From Oscillospiraceae bacterium (GTDB taxonomy: Bacteria > Bacillota > Clostridia > Oscillospirales > Ruminococcaceae): 38,648 bases of DNA. Every line of letters starts with the position of its first letter. The first letter of the stretch is position 1. A program made the position numbers and the translations under genes. Below, piece by piece: positions 8,061-15,689 of this stretch. Location of the stretch: NCBI GenBank assembly GCA_029007985.1, contig JAQXIW010000033.1:1-38648 (forward strand), in the 5' to 3' direction. The notes under the pieces are model-generated. The model was given only the letters and a program-made list of their open reading frames with translations. It searched no databases and was not told the DNA's origin.

Positions 8061-8582
8061 TTATCTTGTGGCAAGCTCTTTAAGTGACCGGTTATTTTCG
8101 ATTACCCTGACCAAAACGACACCGAGAATAACGCTTATCAGTTCTCCAACACCGACGGAAACTGCCTGGGCGAGGAACACGGCAAAATTGAATTTGCCCG
8201 CGACAAGTATACAAAGCTCCGCACCCACAACGATTGCGTTTACTATTATAGGCGGTATCGCGGACGGGATTGCCAATCCTTTAATCCTTACATCTTTAAG
8301 CATGTAGGACATAACCCCGGCAACAAATGTTGCCAAAGTACCGAAAATACAGTCGAGCGAGCCCAAAATATTTGCCCCGGTGAAAAAACCGACAAGGTTC
8401 GTTATAAAACAGCCTATTGTAATGCCGTATACATTGGCAAACCCGAAAACCGGCATCAAAGTGAGAGCTTCGGATATTCTTGCCTGTACCGCCCCGAAAG
8501 AAATGGGCGCAAGTACAAGGCTTACTACGGCGTAGACAGCGGCAATCATTGCCTGTTTTGTGATGACATTTGTTTTTTTCAT
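8061..8582 (-). CDS. queT: QueT-family queuosine-precursor transporter (ECF S-component)
   Basis: This 173-residue, very hydrophobic protein has about five or six membrane segments. Its N-terminal pattern (AMIAAVYAVVSLVLAPISFG, then VQARISEAL) is typical of the QueT family, formerly DUF988. These are substrate-binding subunits of energy-coupling-factor transporters for queuosine precursors such as preQ1. The ATG has a clear AAGGAG site. The leader between degV and this gene carries a pseudoknot and a rho-independent terminator, consistent with control by the ligand. The ECF energising subunits are not in the window, as expected when an ECF module is shared. No queuosine biosynthesis genes are nearby. 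Confidence 0.88.
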   Translation of the reverse strand: MKKTNVITKQAMIAAVYAVVSLVLAPISFGAVQARISEALTLMPVFGFANVYGITIGCFITNLVGFFTGANILGSLDCIFGTLATFVAGVMSYMLKDVRIKGLAIPSAIPPIIVNAIVVGAELCILVAGKFNFAVFLAQAVSVGVGELISVILGVVLVRVIENNRSLKELATR

Positions 8583-8621
8583 TTTTTACTCCTTAAAATT
8601 TGTCTGCATAAACAAATAAAG

Positions 8622-8647
8622 AAAAAAGCCGAGACAAAGCCCGGCTT
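8622..8647 (-). terminator. Attenuator terminator in the queT leader
   Basis: On the minus strand AAGCCG (8647-8642) pairs with CGGCTT (8631-8626), followed by TTTTTTC, about 40 nt before the queT start. It lies downstream of the candidate aptamer and upstream of the gene, so it fits a transcription-attenuating riboswitch. It may also end the trmL-degV transcript. Confidence 0.65.
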
Positions 8648-8661
8648 AGTAAATACTATTA

Positions 8662-8708
8662 CTGTGTAAGCTTTGGAATGCACAGAGGAAAAGCTTGAAG
8701 GCCTCTGC
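8662..8708 (-). promoter_or_regulatory. Candidate preQ1-family riboswitch aptamer
   Basis: Directly after the degV stop the minus strand reads GCAGAGG (8708-8702), a loop with TTCAAGCTTTT, then CCTCTGT (8688-8682). The loop AAGCTTT (8696-8690) can pair with tail AAAGCTT (8674-8668), giving an H-type pseudoknot. The AGAGG/CCTCT stem and TTCnAGC loop resemble preQ1-I aptamers, but two bases are added before TTC and the tail is longer and less A-rich than usual. The class is therefore unassigned. An alternative hairpin, CTGTG (8685-8681) with CACAG (8666-8662), could compete. Position before queT and ahead of a terminator is strong context. Confidence 0.5.
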
Positions 8709-8710
8709 GG

Positions 8711-9568
8711 TCATTTTTTACCTGTAAAAACAATACCGACACAATGGTTACCGGCATTTGCGGATACGGCACATCCAAGCTCAACCGACATCAGAGGCGC
8801 AGCACCCAATTCTTTTTTACAGGCGGAATACAGTTCTTTACCATATTCCTCATCTGTATATGCAATTATATAATTTTTATAATCACCGGATAATTGCTTG
8901 AAAGTGTCAATCAAACCGGGAATTACTATTTTATCGCCGCGGACTTTTTTCAAAACGGAAGTTTTTCCGTGATCCATCAGAATGATAGGCTTCAACCCGA
9001 GCATTTCGCCCGCAAAAGATGCCCGCCGGGATATTCTACCACTTTTTTTCATAAAACGCAACGAATATGTTGCTAAAAGTATCTGTCTATTTTCAAAACT
9101 GTCAATCAAAAAATCGACTATCTCCTGTGCGTCAACACCGTTTTCAACCATTTCGTCTGCGACCATAACAGGATAACCGTACCCGATTGAATAGCATTGG
9201 CTGTCAATGATGTGAATGTGAATTTTCGCGTCTGGATTTTCCTCAAAAAACATATCCTTTGCCATAATTGCCGCATTGTATGTGGCAGAGCCGGAGCCGT
9301 TAATCGTGACAATGATTATCTCCTCAACGCCTTTTTTATAATAATACTCTATTCTTTCGCCGAATCGCATCATCGTAATGTGAGCGGTGGCAGGTATTTC
9401 GGTACAGTCCTCGAGGATTCTATAGAATTCTTTGTTTGTGAAATCCTTTCTCTCCTCATAGCTTTTGCCGTCGATTGTTATGTAAAAGCCGAGTATCTCT
9501 GTGTTTTTCAGTTTAGTTTTTACGGGAATGTCACAGGCAGAATCCGTGATAATTCTGATTTTGTTCAT
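8711..9568 (-). CDS. DegV-family fatty-acid-binding protein
   Basis: The 285-residue protein has the DegV fold: an N-terminal strand RIITDSACDIP, the PATAHIT segment where the family has its lipid head-group Thr/Ser, and an NGSGSATYNAA segment matching the second Ser-rich binding loop. DegV (FakB) proteins bind a fatty acid and present it to the kinase FakA for phosphorylation. No fakA is in the window, which is usual for stray DegV paralogues. Its ATG overlaps the trmL stop by one base (TAATG), indicating translational coupling. The queT leader begins right after its stop. Confidence 0.87.
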   Translation of the reverse strand: MNKIRIITDSACDIPVKTKLKNTEILGFYITIDGKSYEERKDFTNKEFYRILEDCTEIPATAHITMMRFGERIEYYYKKGVEEIIIVTINGSGSATYNAAIMAKDMFFEENPDAKIHIHIIDSQCYSIGYGYPVMVADEMVENGVDAQEIVDFLIDSFENRQILLATYSLRFMKKSGRISRRASFAGEMLGLKPIILMDHGKTSVLKKVRGDKIVIPGLIDTFKQLSGDYKNYIIAYTDEEYGKELYSACKKELGAAPLMSVELGCAVSANAGNHCVGIVFTGKK

Positions 9569-10074
9569 TAAATATTCCCCCAGTCGTATTTTGTCAATGA
9601 GCCTTGTGACTCCAGACCCTCAAAATCCCATTGTCTGAGTATTTCATAGGTTGCTATTGCAACTGTGTTTGACAAATTCAAACTGCGCAAATGGGGGAGC
9701 ATAGGCATTCTGACACAATTATCTTTATTGTTGTAAAGTATTTCTTCGTCTATACCACGGTCTTCTCTGCCGAATATTATATAGCAGTTGTCGGGATATT
9801 CTATATCGGTGTATCTGTTCAAAGCTTTTGTTGTAAAGTAGTAAAAATTGCCGCCGACATTCTTTTCATAAAACTCGTCGGTGTTTTCGTATACCTTAAC
9901 ATTGAGTTTATCCCAATAATCAAGACCGGCTCTTTTCATTTTTTTGTCGTCAAGCTCAAAACCCAGCGGCCCGACTAAATGCAGCTGCGCGCCGGTCGCC
10001 CGGCAAGTCCTTGCGATATTGCCGGTGTTCTGAGGAATGGCCGGCTGAAACAAAACTATATTTATTTTCTTCAT
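9568..10074 (-). CDS. trmL: tRNA (cytidine/uridine-34 2'-O)-methyltransferase, TrmL family
   Basis: The 168-residue protein has all SPOUT (SpoU-TrmD) knot motifs: PQNTGNIARTC near the N-terminus, IFGREDRGIDEE in the middle and LRSLNLSNTVAIATYEILRQ at the end. The length matches TrmL (about 155-170). The family methylates the ribose of the wobble nucleotide in certain leucine tRNAs using SAM. It is the first gene of a trmL-degV pair. The ribosome binding site (GGTGA, 3 nt from ATG) is weak. A promoter overlaps the terminator of the preceding gene. Confidence 0.92.
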   Translation of the reverse strand: MKKINIVLFQPAIPQNTGNIARTCRATGAQLHLVGPLGFELDDKKMKRAGLDYWDKLNVKVYENTDEFYEKNVGGNFYYFTTKALNRYTDIEYPDNCYIIFGREDRGIDEEILYNNKDNCVRMPMLPHLRSLNLSNTVAIATYEILRQWDFEGLESQGSLTKYDWGNI

Positions 10075-10090
10075 AAATCACCAAAAAAGA

Positions 10091-10119
10091 TTGCGGTATA
10101 ATTAAGAATTATACCACAA
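10091..10119 (-). terminator. Terminator of the xpt-SGNH unit
   Basis: On the minus strand TTGTGGTATAAT (10119-10108) pairs over 12 bp (one G-U) with ATTATACCGCAA (10102-10091), followed by TCTTTTTTGG. It lies between the SGNH stop and the trmL start, and its upstream arm contains the -10 box of the trmL promoter. Confidence 0.7.
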
Positions 10120-10137
10120 CCTATATAATATTGTAAA
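10108..10137 (-). promoter_or_regulatory. Putative trmL-degV promoter
   Basis: On the minus strand TTTACA (10137-10132), an 18-nt spacer and TATAAT (10113-10108) precede trmL by about 35 nt. The -10 hexamer is inside the arm of the terminator hairpin of the upstream gene, so one short stretch serves both functions. Confidence 0.45.
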
Positions 10138-10140
10138 TTA

Positions 10141-10923
10141 TTATTTCATTGCGTATTTATCAACAAGTTCCTGCAATGTGGCGGCTTTGTCGGCGTCAAG
10201 GGCATAGAACGTCTTGTTTCTGTCCATTACATATCCACAGCTTTCCCTGTATATTTTCATTGCGTTTGCTCTGAGCTCGGCGTTGTCAGGCTCTGCGTTC
10301 ATCCGGGCAAATGCTTTCTGTACTTCCGCCCAAGCCTCGTCGGTGACAGGGTTAGACAGATATGACTCGGCTTTTAATCCCTTTACACTTTCGCCGAAAA
10401 TAGCGGCGTATGCTGCCATTGCTATAACATACGAGCCGTAAGGGGAGGCGTGTTCGCCGTCGCGCCAATACATGTCGATTTCAGGGTGGTTATAGAAAAC
10501 ATCCTCAAAGACATTTCCGGCAACCGTGAGCTTTACACCGAACTTTTCGCTCAATGTATTGTAAATGTCGTACATGCCTTTCTGGTGTGCCGGGTCTCTT
10601 TTTTCAGCCCAAGGCATTGTCTGAATAGGCGTCACGCCGTTCGCTCTTGCCATTTCGATTATTTTCTCTGCGTCAGACAAGGTCTCTTCCTTTGAAGGAC
10701 AAGGTGAATGTGCTGCCTGCTGCATTACAATGTAATCAAAATTGCCGTACATCAATGCAAAACGCAGCTCTGTCAACTGTGAAAGATGCCAACCGTATGT
10801 TACACCCGGGTGCGCCTGCATAACCACCTCAACATCTTTTCCTCTTTCTTTACAAATATTTGCAAAAATCTGAGGCATTTCGTTGTAAAACGTGTGGCTG
10901 TTGCCTAAAAAAAGAACTTTCAT
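10141..10923 (-). CDS. Cytoplasmic SGNH-fold hydrolase (DUF4886-like)
   Basis: This 260-residue protein has the SGNH block I LFLGNSHTFYNEMP at the very N-terminus, an internal DYIVMQQAAHSP segment, and a late DGEHASPYGSYV block holding the catalytic Asp/His pair. No signal peptide or membrane segment is visible, so it is probably cytoplasmic. DUF4886-type members are uncharacterised hydrolases. It follows xpt by 18 nt with a good GGAG site, so it is co-transcribed. The pairing gives no obvious shared pathway. The substrate is unknown. Confidence 0.8.
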   Translation of the reverse strand: MKVLFLGNSHTFYNEMPQIFANICKERGKDVEVVMQAHPGVTYGWHLSQLTELRFALMYGNFDYIVMQQAAHSPCPSKEETLSDAEKIIEMARANGVTPIQTMPWAEKRDPAHQKGMYDIYNTLSEKFGVKLTVAGNVFEDVFYNHPEIDMYWRDGEHASPYGSYVIAMAAYAAIFGESVKGLKAESYLSNPVTDEAWAEVQKAFARMNAEPDNAELRANAMKIYRESCGYVMDRNKTFYALDADKAATLQELVDKYAMK

Positions 10924-10941
10924 ATTAAAATCTCCTTTATA

Positions 10942-11520
10942 TTATTGCTCTCTGAATGTGATGACGCCGTTATCCATATTGTCGATTATTGCAAGGCTTT
11001 GTACATTGTAGCCTCTGTCTCTCAGAGACTGGCCGCCCGGCTGGAAACCTTTTTCAATACAAATACCGATGCCCTCAATGCTTGCGCCTGCCTGATTTAT
11101 TATGTCTATTAAGCCGTTCATAGCGCTGCCCATAGCCATAAAGTCATCGAGTATAAGCACGCGGTCGTCAGTTGAAAGAAATTTTTTTGACACAGTGATG
11201 GTGTAGTCCTTGCCGTATGTATATGATTTGACAACGCTTGTGTACAAATCGTCGCCGATATTGGCGCTTTTTGCTTTTTTTGCAAACAGCACAGGCACAT
11301 TGTCAAAGTGCTGTGCGACAATAGTCGCAATACCTATTCCGGACGCTTCAATCGTCATAATCTTATTTATTTTCTTATCACCGAAAAGACGGGCAAATTC
11401 CGAGCCTATTTCATTTAGAAAAGCGACATCAATTTGGTGATTGAGAAAGTTATCGACCTTGAGAATGTTGCCCGGCTTTACAACGCCGTCGGTCAGTATT
11501 TTATCTTCAAGCAGTTTCAT
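10942..11520 (-). CDS. xpt: Xanthine phosphoribosyltransferase
   Basis: The 193-residue protein matches Xpt in length and motifs. It has the N-terminal MKLLEDKILTDG, and the PRPP-binding loop VLILDDFMAMGSA, preceded by a flexible region (KSYTYGKDY) typical of type I PRTases. It converts xanthine and PRPP to XMP in purine salvage. I place the start at the ATG at 11520 because AGGAG lies 7 nt upstream; the frame is open further, but those codons overlap the -10 region. No purine riboswitch is visible in the short leader, which is unusual but not rare for xpt in Clostridia. A promoter is at 11551-11579. Confidence 0.92.
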   Translation of the reverse strand: MKLLEDKILTDGVVKPGNILKVDNFLNHQIDVAFLNEIGSEFARLFGDKKINKIMTIEASGIGIATIVAQHFDNVPVLFAKKAKSANIGDDLYTSVVKSYTYGKDYTITVSKKFLSTDDRVLILDDFMAMGSAMNGLIDIINQAGASIEGIGICIEKGFQPGGQSLRDRGYNVQSLAIIDNMDNGVITFREQ

Positions 11521-11550
11521 TTTCACACTCCTGTATTGTTCTATATTTAG

Positions 11551-11579
11551 ATTATACATTTTTATTTCGGTAAAGTAAA
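11551..11579 (-). promoter_or_regulatory. xpt promoter
   Basis: On the minus strand TTTACT (11579-11574), a 17-nt spacer and TATAAT (11556-11551) lie about 30 nt before the xpt start. It stands back to back with the hom promoter at 11604-11632. Confidence 0.6.
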
Positions 11580-11603
11580 TTGTTTTTTTAACAAATATAT
11601 GAT

Positions 11604-11632
11604 TTGATAAAACTCTGTTTATGTGATATGAT
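11604..11632 (+). promoter_or_regulatory. hom promoter
   Basis: TTGATA (11604-11609), a 17-nt spacer and TATGAT (11627-11632) precede the hom ATG by 23 nt, with CGGAGGA as ribosome binding site. The leader is too short for a riboswitch or T-box. Confidence 0.6.
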
Positions 11633-11655
11633 ACAATAAAACAACGGAGGACGAT

Positions 11656-12849
11656 ATGAAGAATATAGCAATATTGGGAAATGGTGTGGTCGGCAGCGGT
11701 ACAGCGAGAGTGCTGTTGTCAAAGGCTGAAAAAATCAAGGCGGAAACCGGTGAAGACATAAACTTAAAATATGTTTTTGTCAGACACGATTATGAGGGCT
11801 GTGAGTACAGAGATTTATTTGAGTATGACTATGATACAATAAAAAACGATAAAGAAATAGATGTTGTTGCAGAGGTAATGGGCGGAGTACACCCGGCCTA
11901 TGAATATGTAAAGGACGCTTTGATGCGGGGCAAAAGCGTTGTCACGAGCAATAAACAACTGATAGCCGAATGCGGATATGAGCTTATGAACATAGCAAAA
12001 GAAAAAAACGTTAATTTGCTGTTTGAGGGCGCGGTTGCCGGGGCGGTACCTGTCATACACGGAATAAGAAACTGCCTCAAAGCAAATGATGTTAAAAGAG
12101 TATACGGAATCATTAACGGCACAACTAACTATATACTTTCTAAAATGATTTCCGACGGCCAAAGCTATGCCGATGCCATCAAAAAAGCGCAGGAGCTGGG
12201 CTACGCCGAGGCCGATCCGTCACGGGATGTCGACGGTATTGACTCGTGCAGAAAGCTTTGTATTCTTGCGGATATTGTATACGGCAATCATATTATGCCG
12301 CAAACCGTAAACACAATTGGGATAAGAGATATAGAAAAGACCGACACGGATATTCTGTCACAAAACAAAAAGGCAATAAAGCTTTTGGGATATGCCGCAA
12401 AGGCCGAAAACGGCAAAACAGTAGTATGTACCGAGCCGTTTGTCGTAGGTGACGACAGCGTTTTATTCGCCACAAATGACGCATTTAACGCCGTTGCGGT
12501 AGATACGGACAATGCCGACACGATTGTATTTTACGGCAGGGGAGCCGGCAGTTTCCCGACGGCGAGTGCAGTTGTAAACGACATTGTTGAATGTATAAAC
12601 GCCGAAAACACAATTTATCCGGCTTGGGGCGCGGAAAGAAACGATTTGCTTGAGTCTTATGAAAACTTTGTTTTTAAGCACTATGTGAGAGCAGTTATAT
12701 CTGTCGCTAAAGTAAAAGAGCTGTTTGCGGACGCCGTTATTTTATCGGAAGGCAAAGAATGTGCCTTTTTGACATCGGAAATGAGCGAAAACTCTTTGAG
12801 CGAAAAGCTTGAAGGCATTTCGGTTAAAGCAAAATACAAAACGATATAG
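11656..12849 (+). CDS. hom: Homoserine dehydrogenase
   Basis: The 397-residue enzyme begins with the NAD(P) loop ILGNGVVGSG. It carries the substrate-domain signatures KSVVTSNKQLIAECG, GAVAGAVPVIHGIRN, IINGTTNYIL and GYAEADPSRDVDGIDS. It reduces aspartate semialdehyde to homoserine for threonine and methionine synthesis. Gram-positive Hom proteins are usually about 430 residues with a C-terminal ACT domain. Here the part after about residue 330 is only about 65 residues, so the ACT domain looks shortened and threonine feedback may be weak; this is inference. It is a single-gene unit that converges on pyk at a shared terminator. Confidence 0.93.
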   Translation: MKNIAILGNGVVGSGTARVLLSKAEKIKAETGEDINLKYVFVRHDYEGCEYRDLFEYDYDTIKNDKEIDVVAEVMGGVHPAYEYVKDALMRGKSVVTSNKQLIAECGYELMNIAKEKNVNLLFEGAVAGAVPVIHGIRNCLKANDVKRVYGIINGTTNYILSKMISDGQSYADAIKKAQELGYAEADPSRDVDGIDSCRKLCILADIVYGNHIMPQTVNTIGIRDIEKTDTDILSQNKKAIKLLGYAAKAENGKTVVCTEPFVVGDDSVLFATNDAFNAVAVDTDNADTIVFYGRGAGSFPTASAVVNDIVECINAENTIYPAWGAERNDLLESYENFVFKHYVRAVISVAKVKELFADAVILSEGKECAFLTSEMSENSLSEKLEGISVKAKYKTI

Positions 12850-12863
12850 AAATGATATAAAAA

Positions 12864-12883
12864 ATCCCGTCGAAAGACGGGAT
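12864..12883. terminator. Bidirectional terminator, hom/pyk
   Basis: ATCCCGTC (12864-12871) and GACGGGAT (12876-12883) form an 8-bp stem with a GAAA loop. It has an A-run before and a T-run after, so it works for both convergent genes. Confidence 0.85.
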
Positions 12884-12898
12884 ATTTTTTTGAATATA

Positions 12899-14344
12899 TT
12901 AAAGTTTAAGATTGCCAAGGCAGATTTTGCCGACTTCCTGAGCTTTAATAATGTTTGTCGAGCCTGCAACGCCCACAGGCACACCGGCTGTAACTACAAC
13001 CATATCGCCCTCTTTAATGAGGTTTTCCTTAACGGCGGCGGCAATAGAGAGTTCAATCAATTCGTCCGTAGAAGTGACGGATTTCATAAGGAGCGGCACA
13101 ACGCCCCAGGAAAGCGCCAACTGTCTGCAGGATTTCTCCGTATCGGAACAGCCGATGATAGGCATATTCGGGCGGTATTTAGAGAGATTTCTCGCTGTAA
13201 AGCCAGTCTTTGTTACCGTGACAATAGCCTTTGCGTCAATATCCATTGCCGTTGAACATGCAGCGTGTGAAATGGACTCTGTGATTGAAAGGCTGTGGCC
13301 GTATTTTCTCGCCCTGAGCTCAGCGTCGTAGTCAATGGAGTTTTCTGTGGCTTCGGCGATTGCTGCCATTGTCTGAACGGCTTTTACCGGGTATTTGCCG
13401 GCGGCGGTTTCACCGGAAAGCATAATTGCGGAAGTGCCGTCATATATAGCGTTTGCAACGTCGGTTACTTCGGCGCGTGTAGGACGCGGATTTTCCGTCA
13501 TGGATTCAAGCATCTGCGTGGCTGTAATTGCAGGTTTGCCGGAATTGTAGCATTTGGAAATAAGTTCTTTCTGGATTTTCGGTATCTTTGTGAAATCAAT
13601 TTCTACACCCATATCGCCACGGGCAACCATAATTGCGTCGACGACATCAAGGATTTCATCAATTTTATCAACGCCTTCGCCGTTTTCGATTTTGGCGATA
13701 ATTCTCATTGATGTGCAGTTGTGTTCCTCTAAAATCTTGCGGACTTCAAGTACATCTTCCTTACATCTTGTGAAAGAGAGAGCTATAAAGTCAAAATCGT
13801 TTTCAATGCCGAAAATAATATCCTGTCTGTCCTTTTCGCTTACGAAAGGCATTGAGAGCTTTACTTCAGGCAAATTGATTGATTTATTGTTGGAAAGTTT
13901 GCCTTTGTTTTTGACTGTCAAGTGAACATCTTCACCGTCAATGTCATCGACAACCATTTCAATAAGACCGTCGGAAAGCAATACTCTTGTACCGACTTTG
14001 ACGTCTTTTGGGAAATCCTTGTAAAGAACGCTTACTTCTCTTTCATTGCCCTCGACTTCTCTCGTTGTAATTGTGAATTTATCGCCCTCATTGAGCATAA
14101 TGGAGCCGTCTTTGAATCTGCCGATTCTGATTTCCGGGCCCTTTGTATCCAGCATTGTTGCAACGAATACACCGAGCTCATCTCTTGTCTTTTTAACAAG
14201 ATTCAGTCTTTTGAGATGATCCTCGTGTGTGCCGTGTGAAAAGTTAAATCTGGCGACATTCATTCCCGAAAGGATAAGGTCCTTCATTACATTAGGATCG
14301 TCTGTTGACGGGCCGAGTGTGCAGATTATTTTTGTCTTTCTCAT
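12899..14344 (-). CDS. pyk: Pyruvate kinase
   Basis: The 481-residue enzyme has the classic N-terminus TKIICTLGPSTDD and the NVARFNFSHG segment with the catalytic-loop Arg. The active-site region is IIAKIENGEGVDKIDEI, then MVARGDMGVEI and KPAITATQMLESM. It transfers phosphate from phosphoenolpyruvate to ADP, the last step of glycolysis. The length is that of the common bacterial form, without the extra C-terminal PEP-utiliser domain found in Bacillus. A GGAGAGG ribosome binding site precedes the start. It is a single-gene transcript with a clear promoter. Confidence 0.96.
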   Translation of the reverse strand: MRKTKIICTLGPSTDDPNVMKDLILSGMNVARFNFSHGTHEDHLKRLNLVKKTRDELGVFVATMLDTKGPEIRIGRFKDGSIMLNEGDKFTITTREVEGNEREVSVLYKDFPKDVKVGTRVLLSDGLIEMVVDDIDGEDVHLTVKNKGKLSNNKSINLPEVKLSMPFVSEKDRQDIIFGIENDFDFIALSFTRCKEDVLEVRKILEEHNCTSMRIIAKIENGEGVDKIDEILDVVDAIMVARGDMGVEIDFTKIPKIQKELISKCYNSGKPAITATQMLESMTENPRPTRAEVTDVANAIYDGTSAIMLSGETAAGKYPVKAVQTMAAIAEATENSIDYDAELRARKYGHSLSITESISHAACSTAMDIDAKAIVTVTKTGFTARNLSKYRPNMPIIGCSDTEKSCRQLALSWGVVPLLMKSVTSTDELIELSIAAAVKENLIKEGDMVVVTAGVPVGVAGSTNIIKAQEVGKICLGNLKL

Positions 14345-14400
14345 ATATCTATTCCTCTCCTTTAGAATAAACTTAGATAAATAAATAACAATCTATCTTA

Positions 14401-14429
14401 ATTATATATACATATTTCTTTTTTAACAA
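14401..14429 (-). promoter_or_regulatory. pyk promoter
   Basis: On the minus strand TTGTTA (14429-14424), a 17-nt spacer and TATAAT (14406-14401) precede pyk, leaving a leader of about 50 nt. Confidence 0.6.
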
Positions 14430-14533
14430 TGAATAATAGTTGAAAAAAAATAAAAAATATGTACTAATGTTTCAAATCATTGTAAAAATTCGGTGATACA
14501 AAGATTGTTAATATAGCAAGAAAAAAGTTTATA

Positions 14534-14542
14534 TGATATAAT
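14534..14542 (+). promoter_or_regulatory. Extended -10 promoter of HAD gene
   Basis: TGATATAAT (TGnTATAAT type) lies 22 nt before the start codon, with CGGAGGA at 14551-14557. No convincing -35 box is seen at the right distance, as is common for extended -10 promoters. Confidence 0.45.
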
Positions 14543-14564
14543 ATCAAAAACGGAGGACGAGATT

Positions 14565-15215
14565 ATGAGATATGCTATTTTTGACTTAGACGGCACAATA
14601 ACCGATTCAATGTCATATTGGAGAAACGCCGGTCAACACTTTTTGACGGAAAACGGGTATGATTACGACGAGGGCTTAAATCACATAGAGAATAAAAATT
14701 GGCTTGACGGCACATGTAAATATTTCCGGGAACACTATGATTTCAGCGTTACACCCGAAAGCTTGCATAAATGGATTATTGACTTTGTCTATGACCGGTA
14801 CAAAACCAAAGTCGGTTTTAAGCCAAACGCCTACGAGCTTTTGACAAAACTGAAAAACGACGGCGTAAAAATGTGTATCTGCTCGTCCACCGATAAATTT
14901 CTTATGCAGCCGGCTCTCGACAGATTGGACCTGAACAAGTTTTTTGAATTTACCGTTCATTGCAGAGAATTCGGCGCGGAAAAAAACGACCCGGTTATTT
15001 TTAAGTATTGTATGGAAAAGCTCGGCGCAAAAGAGCCGTCGGAAGTAGCAGTTTTTGAGGACGCGCTCTATTCTGCAAAGACTGCAAAAATGGCGGGTTT
15101 TTACGTGGTCGGAATGTATGACAAAACCGAACCGAATAAAGAACAAATGCAAAATACGGTAGATCGGTATGTGTATGATTACAGTGAACTGGATTTTGAT
15201 AAATTGCCAAAATAA
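14565..15215 (+). CDS. HAD-superfamily phosphatase (beta-phosphoglucomutase-like subgroup)
   Basis: The 216-residue protein has HAD motif I AIFDLDGTITDSM at the N-terminus, a helical cap, motif II in CICSSTDK and the late acidic motif FEDALYSAKTA. The set is complete, so it should be an active phosphatase or phosphomutase. The large aromatic-rich cap (YWRNAGQHF and later) sets specificity but does not tell the substrate. It is transcribed alone, from an extended -10 promoter to a strong bidirectional terminator. Confidence 0.85.
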   Translation: MRYAIFDLDGTITDSMSYWRNAGQHFLTENGYDYDEGLNHIENKNWLDGTCKYFREHYDFSVTPESLHKWIIDFVYDRYKTKVGFKPNAYELLTKLKNDGVKMCICSSTDKFLMQPALDRLDLNKFFEFTVHCREFGAEKNDPVIFKYCMEKLGAKEPSEVAVFEDALYSAKTAKMAGFYVVGMYDKTEPNKEQMQNTVDRYVYDYSELDFDKLPK

Positions 15216-15238
15216 AAATCAGCCTTGCGGCTGATTTT
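15215..15238. terminator. Bidirectional terminator
   Basis: AAAATCAGCC (15215-15224) pairs with GGCTGATTTT (15229-15238) around a TTGC loop. It serves the HAD gene on plus and the GNAT gene on minus, whose stop codon is at 15240. Confidence 0.85.
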
Positions 15239-15239
15239 T

Positions 15240-15680
15240 TTATATTTCTTTAATCATCTGAACATAGTTCAGTCTTTTGTAGCCCAGTCGGGTATAGAGT
15301 TTCATAGCGTTTACATTTTCGTCCTCACATTCAAGACGGTATCTCTTTGCTTTGCCGGAATATTCCGACTCTATTAAATCAAATACCTGTTTTCCGACGC
15401 CCAAGCCCTGAAATTTCGGCTTTATGTAAAGCTCTTCTATGAGAACAACCATACCGTCTGCCTCGGAGGAGTATGTAAAAGAAAGTTGACAATACCCTAA
15501 TATTTCACCTGCGTGAAGAATGGTAAGCCCTCTTACAAAGGGATTCCCGTTTATTATCTCATCAAAACAATGTGAAAAATGGCTAACCGGTATAGAGTGG
15601 TCGACAGCCGGGCTGTTGTAAAAAGCTTCTGCCAATTTCATGAGTTCTTCTTTGTCTTCTTTGATAAAATCTCTTATCAT
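15240..15680 (-). CDS. GNAT-family N-acetyltransferase
   Basis: The 146-residue GNAT protein has the acetyl-CoA loop in LYIKPKFQGLGVGKQVFDLI (Q-x-x-G-x-G) and the common C-terminal ENVNAMKLYTRLGYKRL with the conserved Asn and Tyr. The ribosome binding site is GAGGTG. It is the last gene of a three-gene minus-strand operon, 9 nt after the amidohydrolase. The substrate is not predictable from the sequence. Confidence 0.86.
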   Translation of the reverse strand: MIRDFIKEDKEELMKLAEAFYNSPAVDHSIPVSHFSHCFDEIINGNPFVRGLTILHAGEILGYCQLSFTYSSEADGMVVLIEELYIKPKFQGLGVGKQVFDLIESEYSGKAKRYRLECEDENVNAMKLYTRLGYKRLNYVQMIKEI

Positions 15681-15689
15681 TTATACACC

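Noticed and set aside
11521-11655. Purine riboswitch before xpt
   Set aside because: The leader is only about 25-30 nt from the -10 box to the start, and no purine aptamer core is visible.
12809-14239. Several open frames antisense to pyk (including 148, 138 and 126 codons)
   Set aside because: They mirror codon structure of a clear pyruvate kinase, lack ribosome binding sites and show no family motifs.
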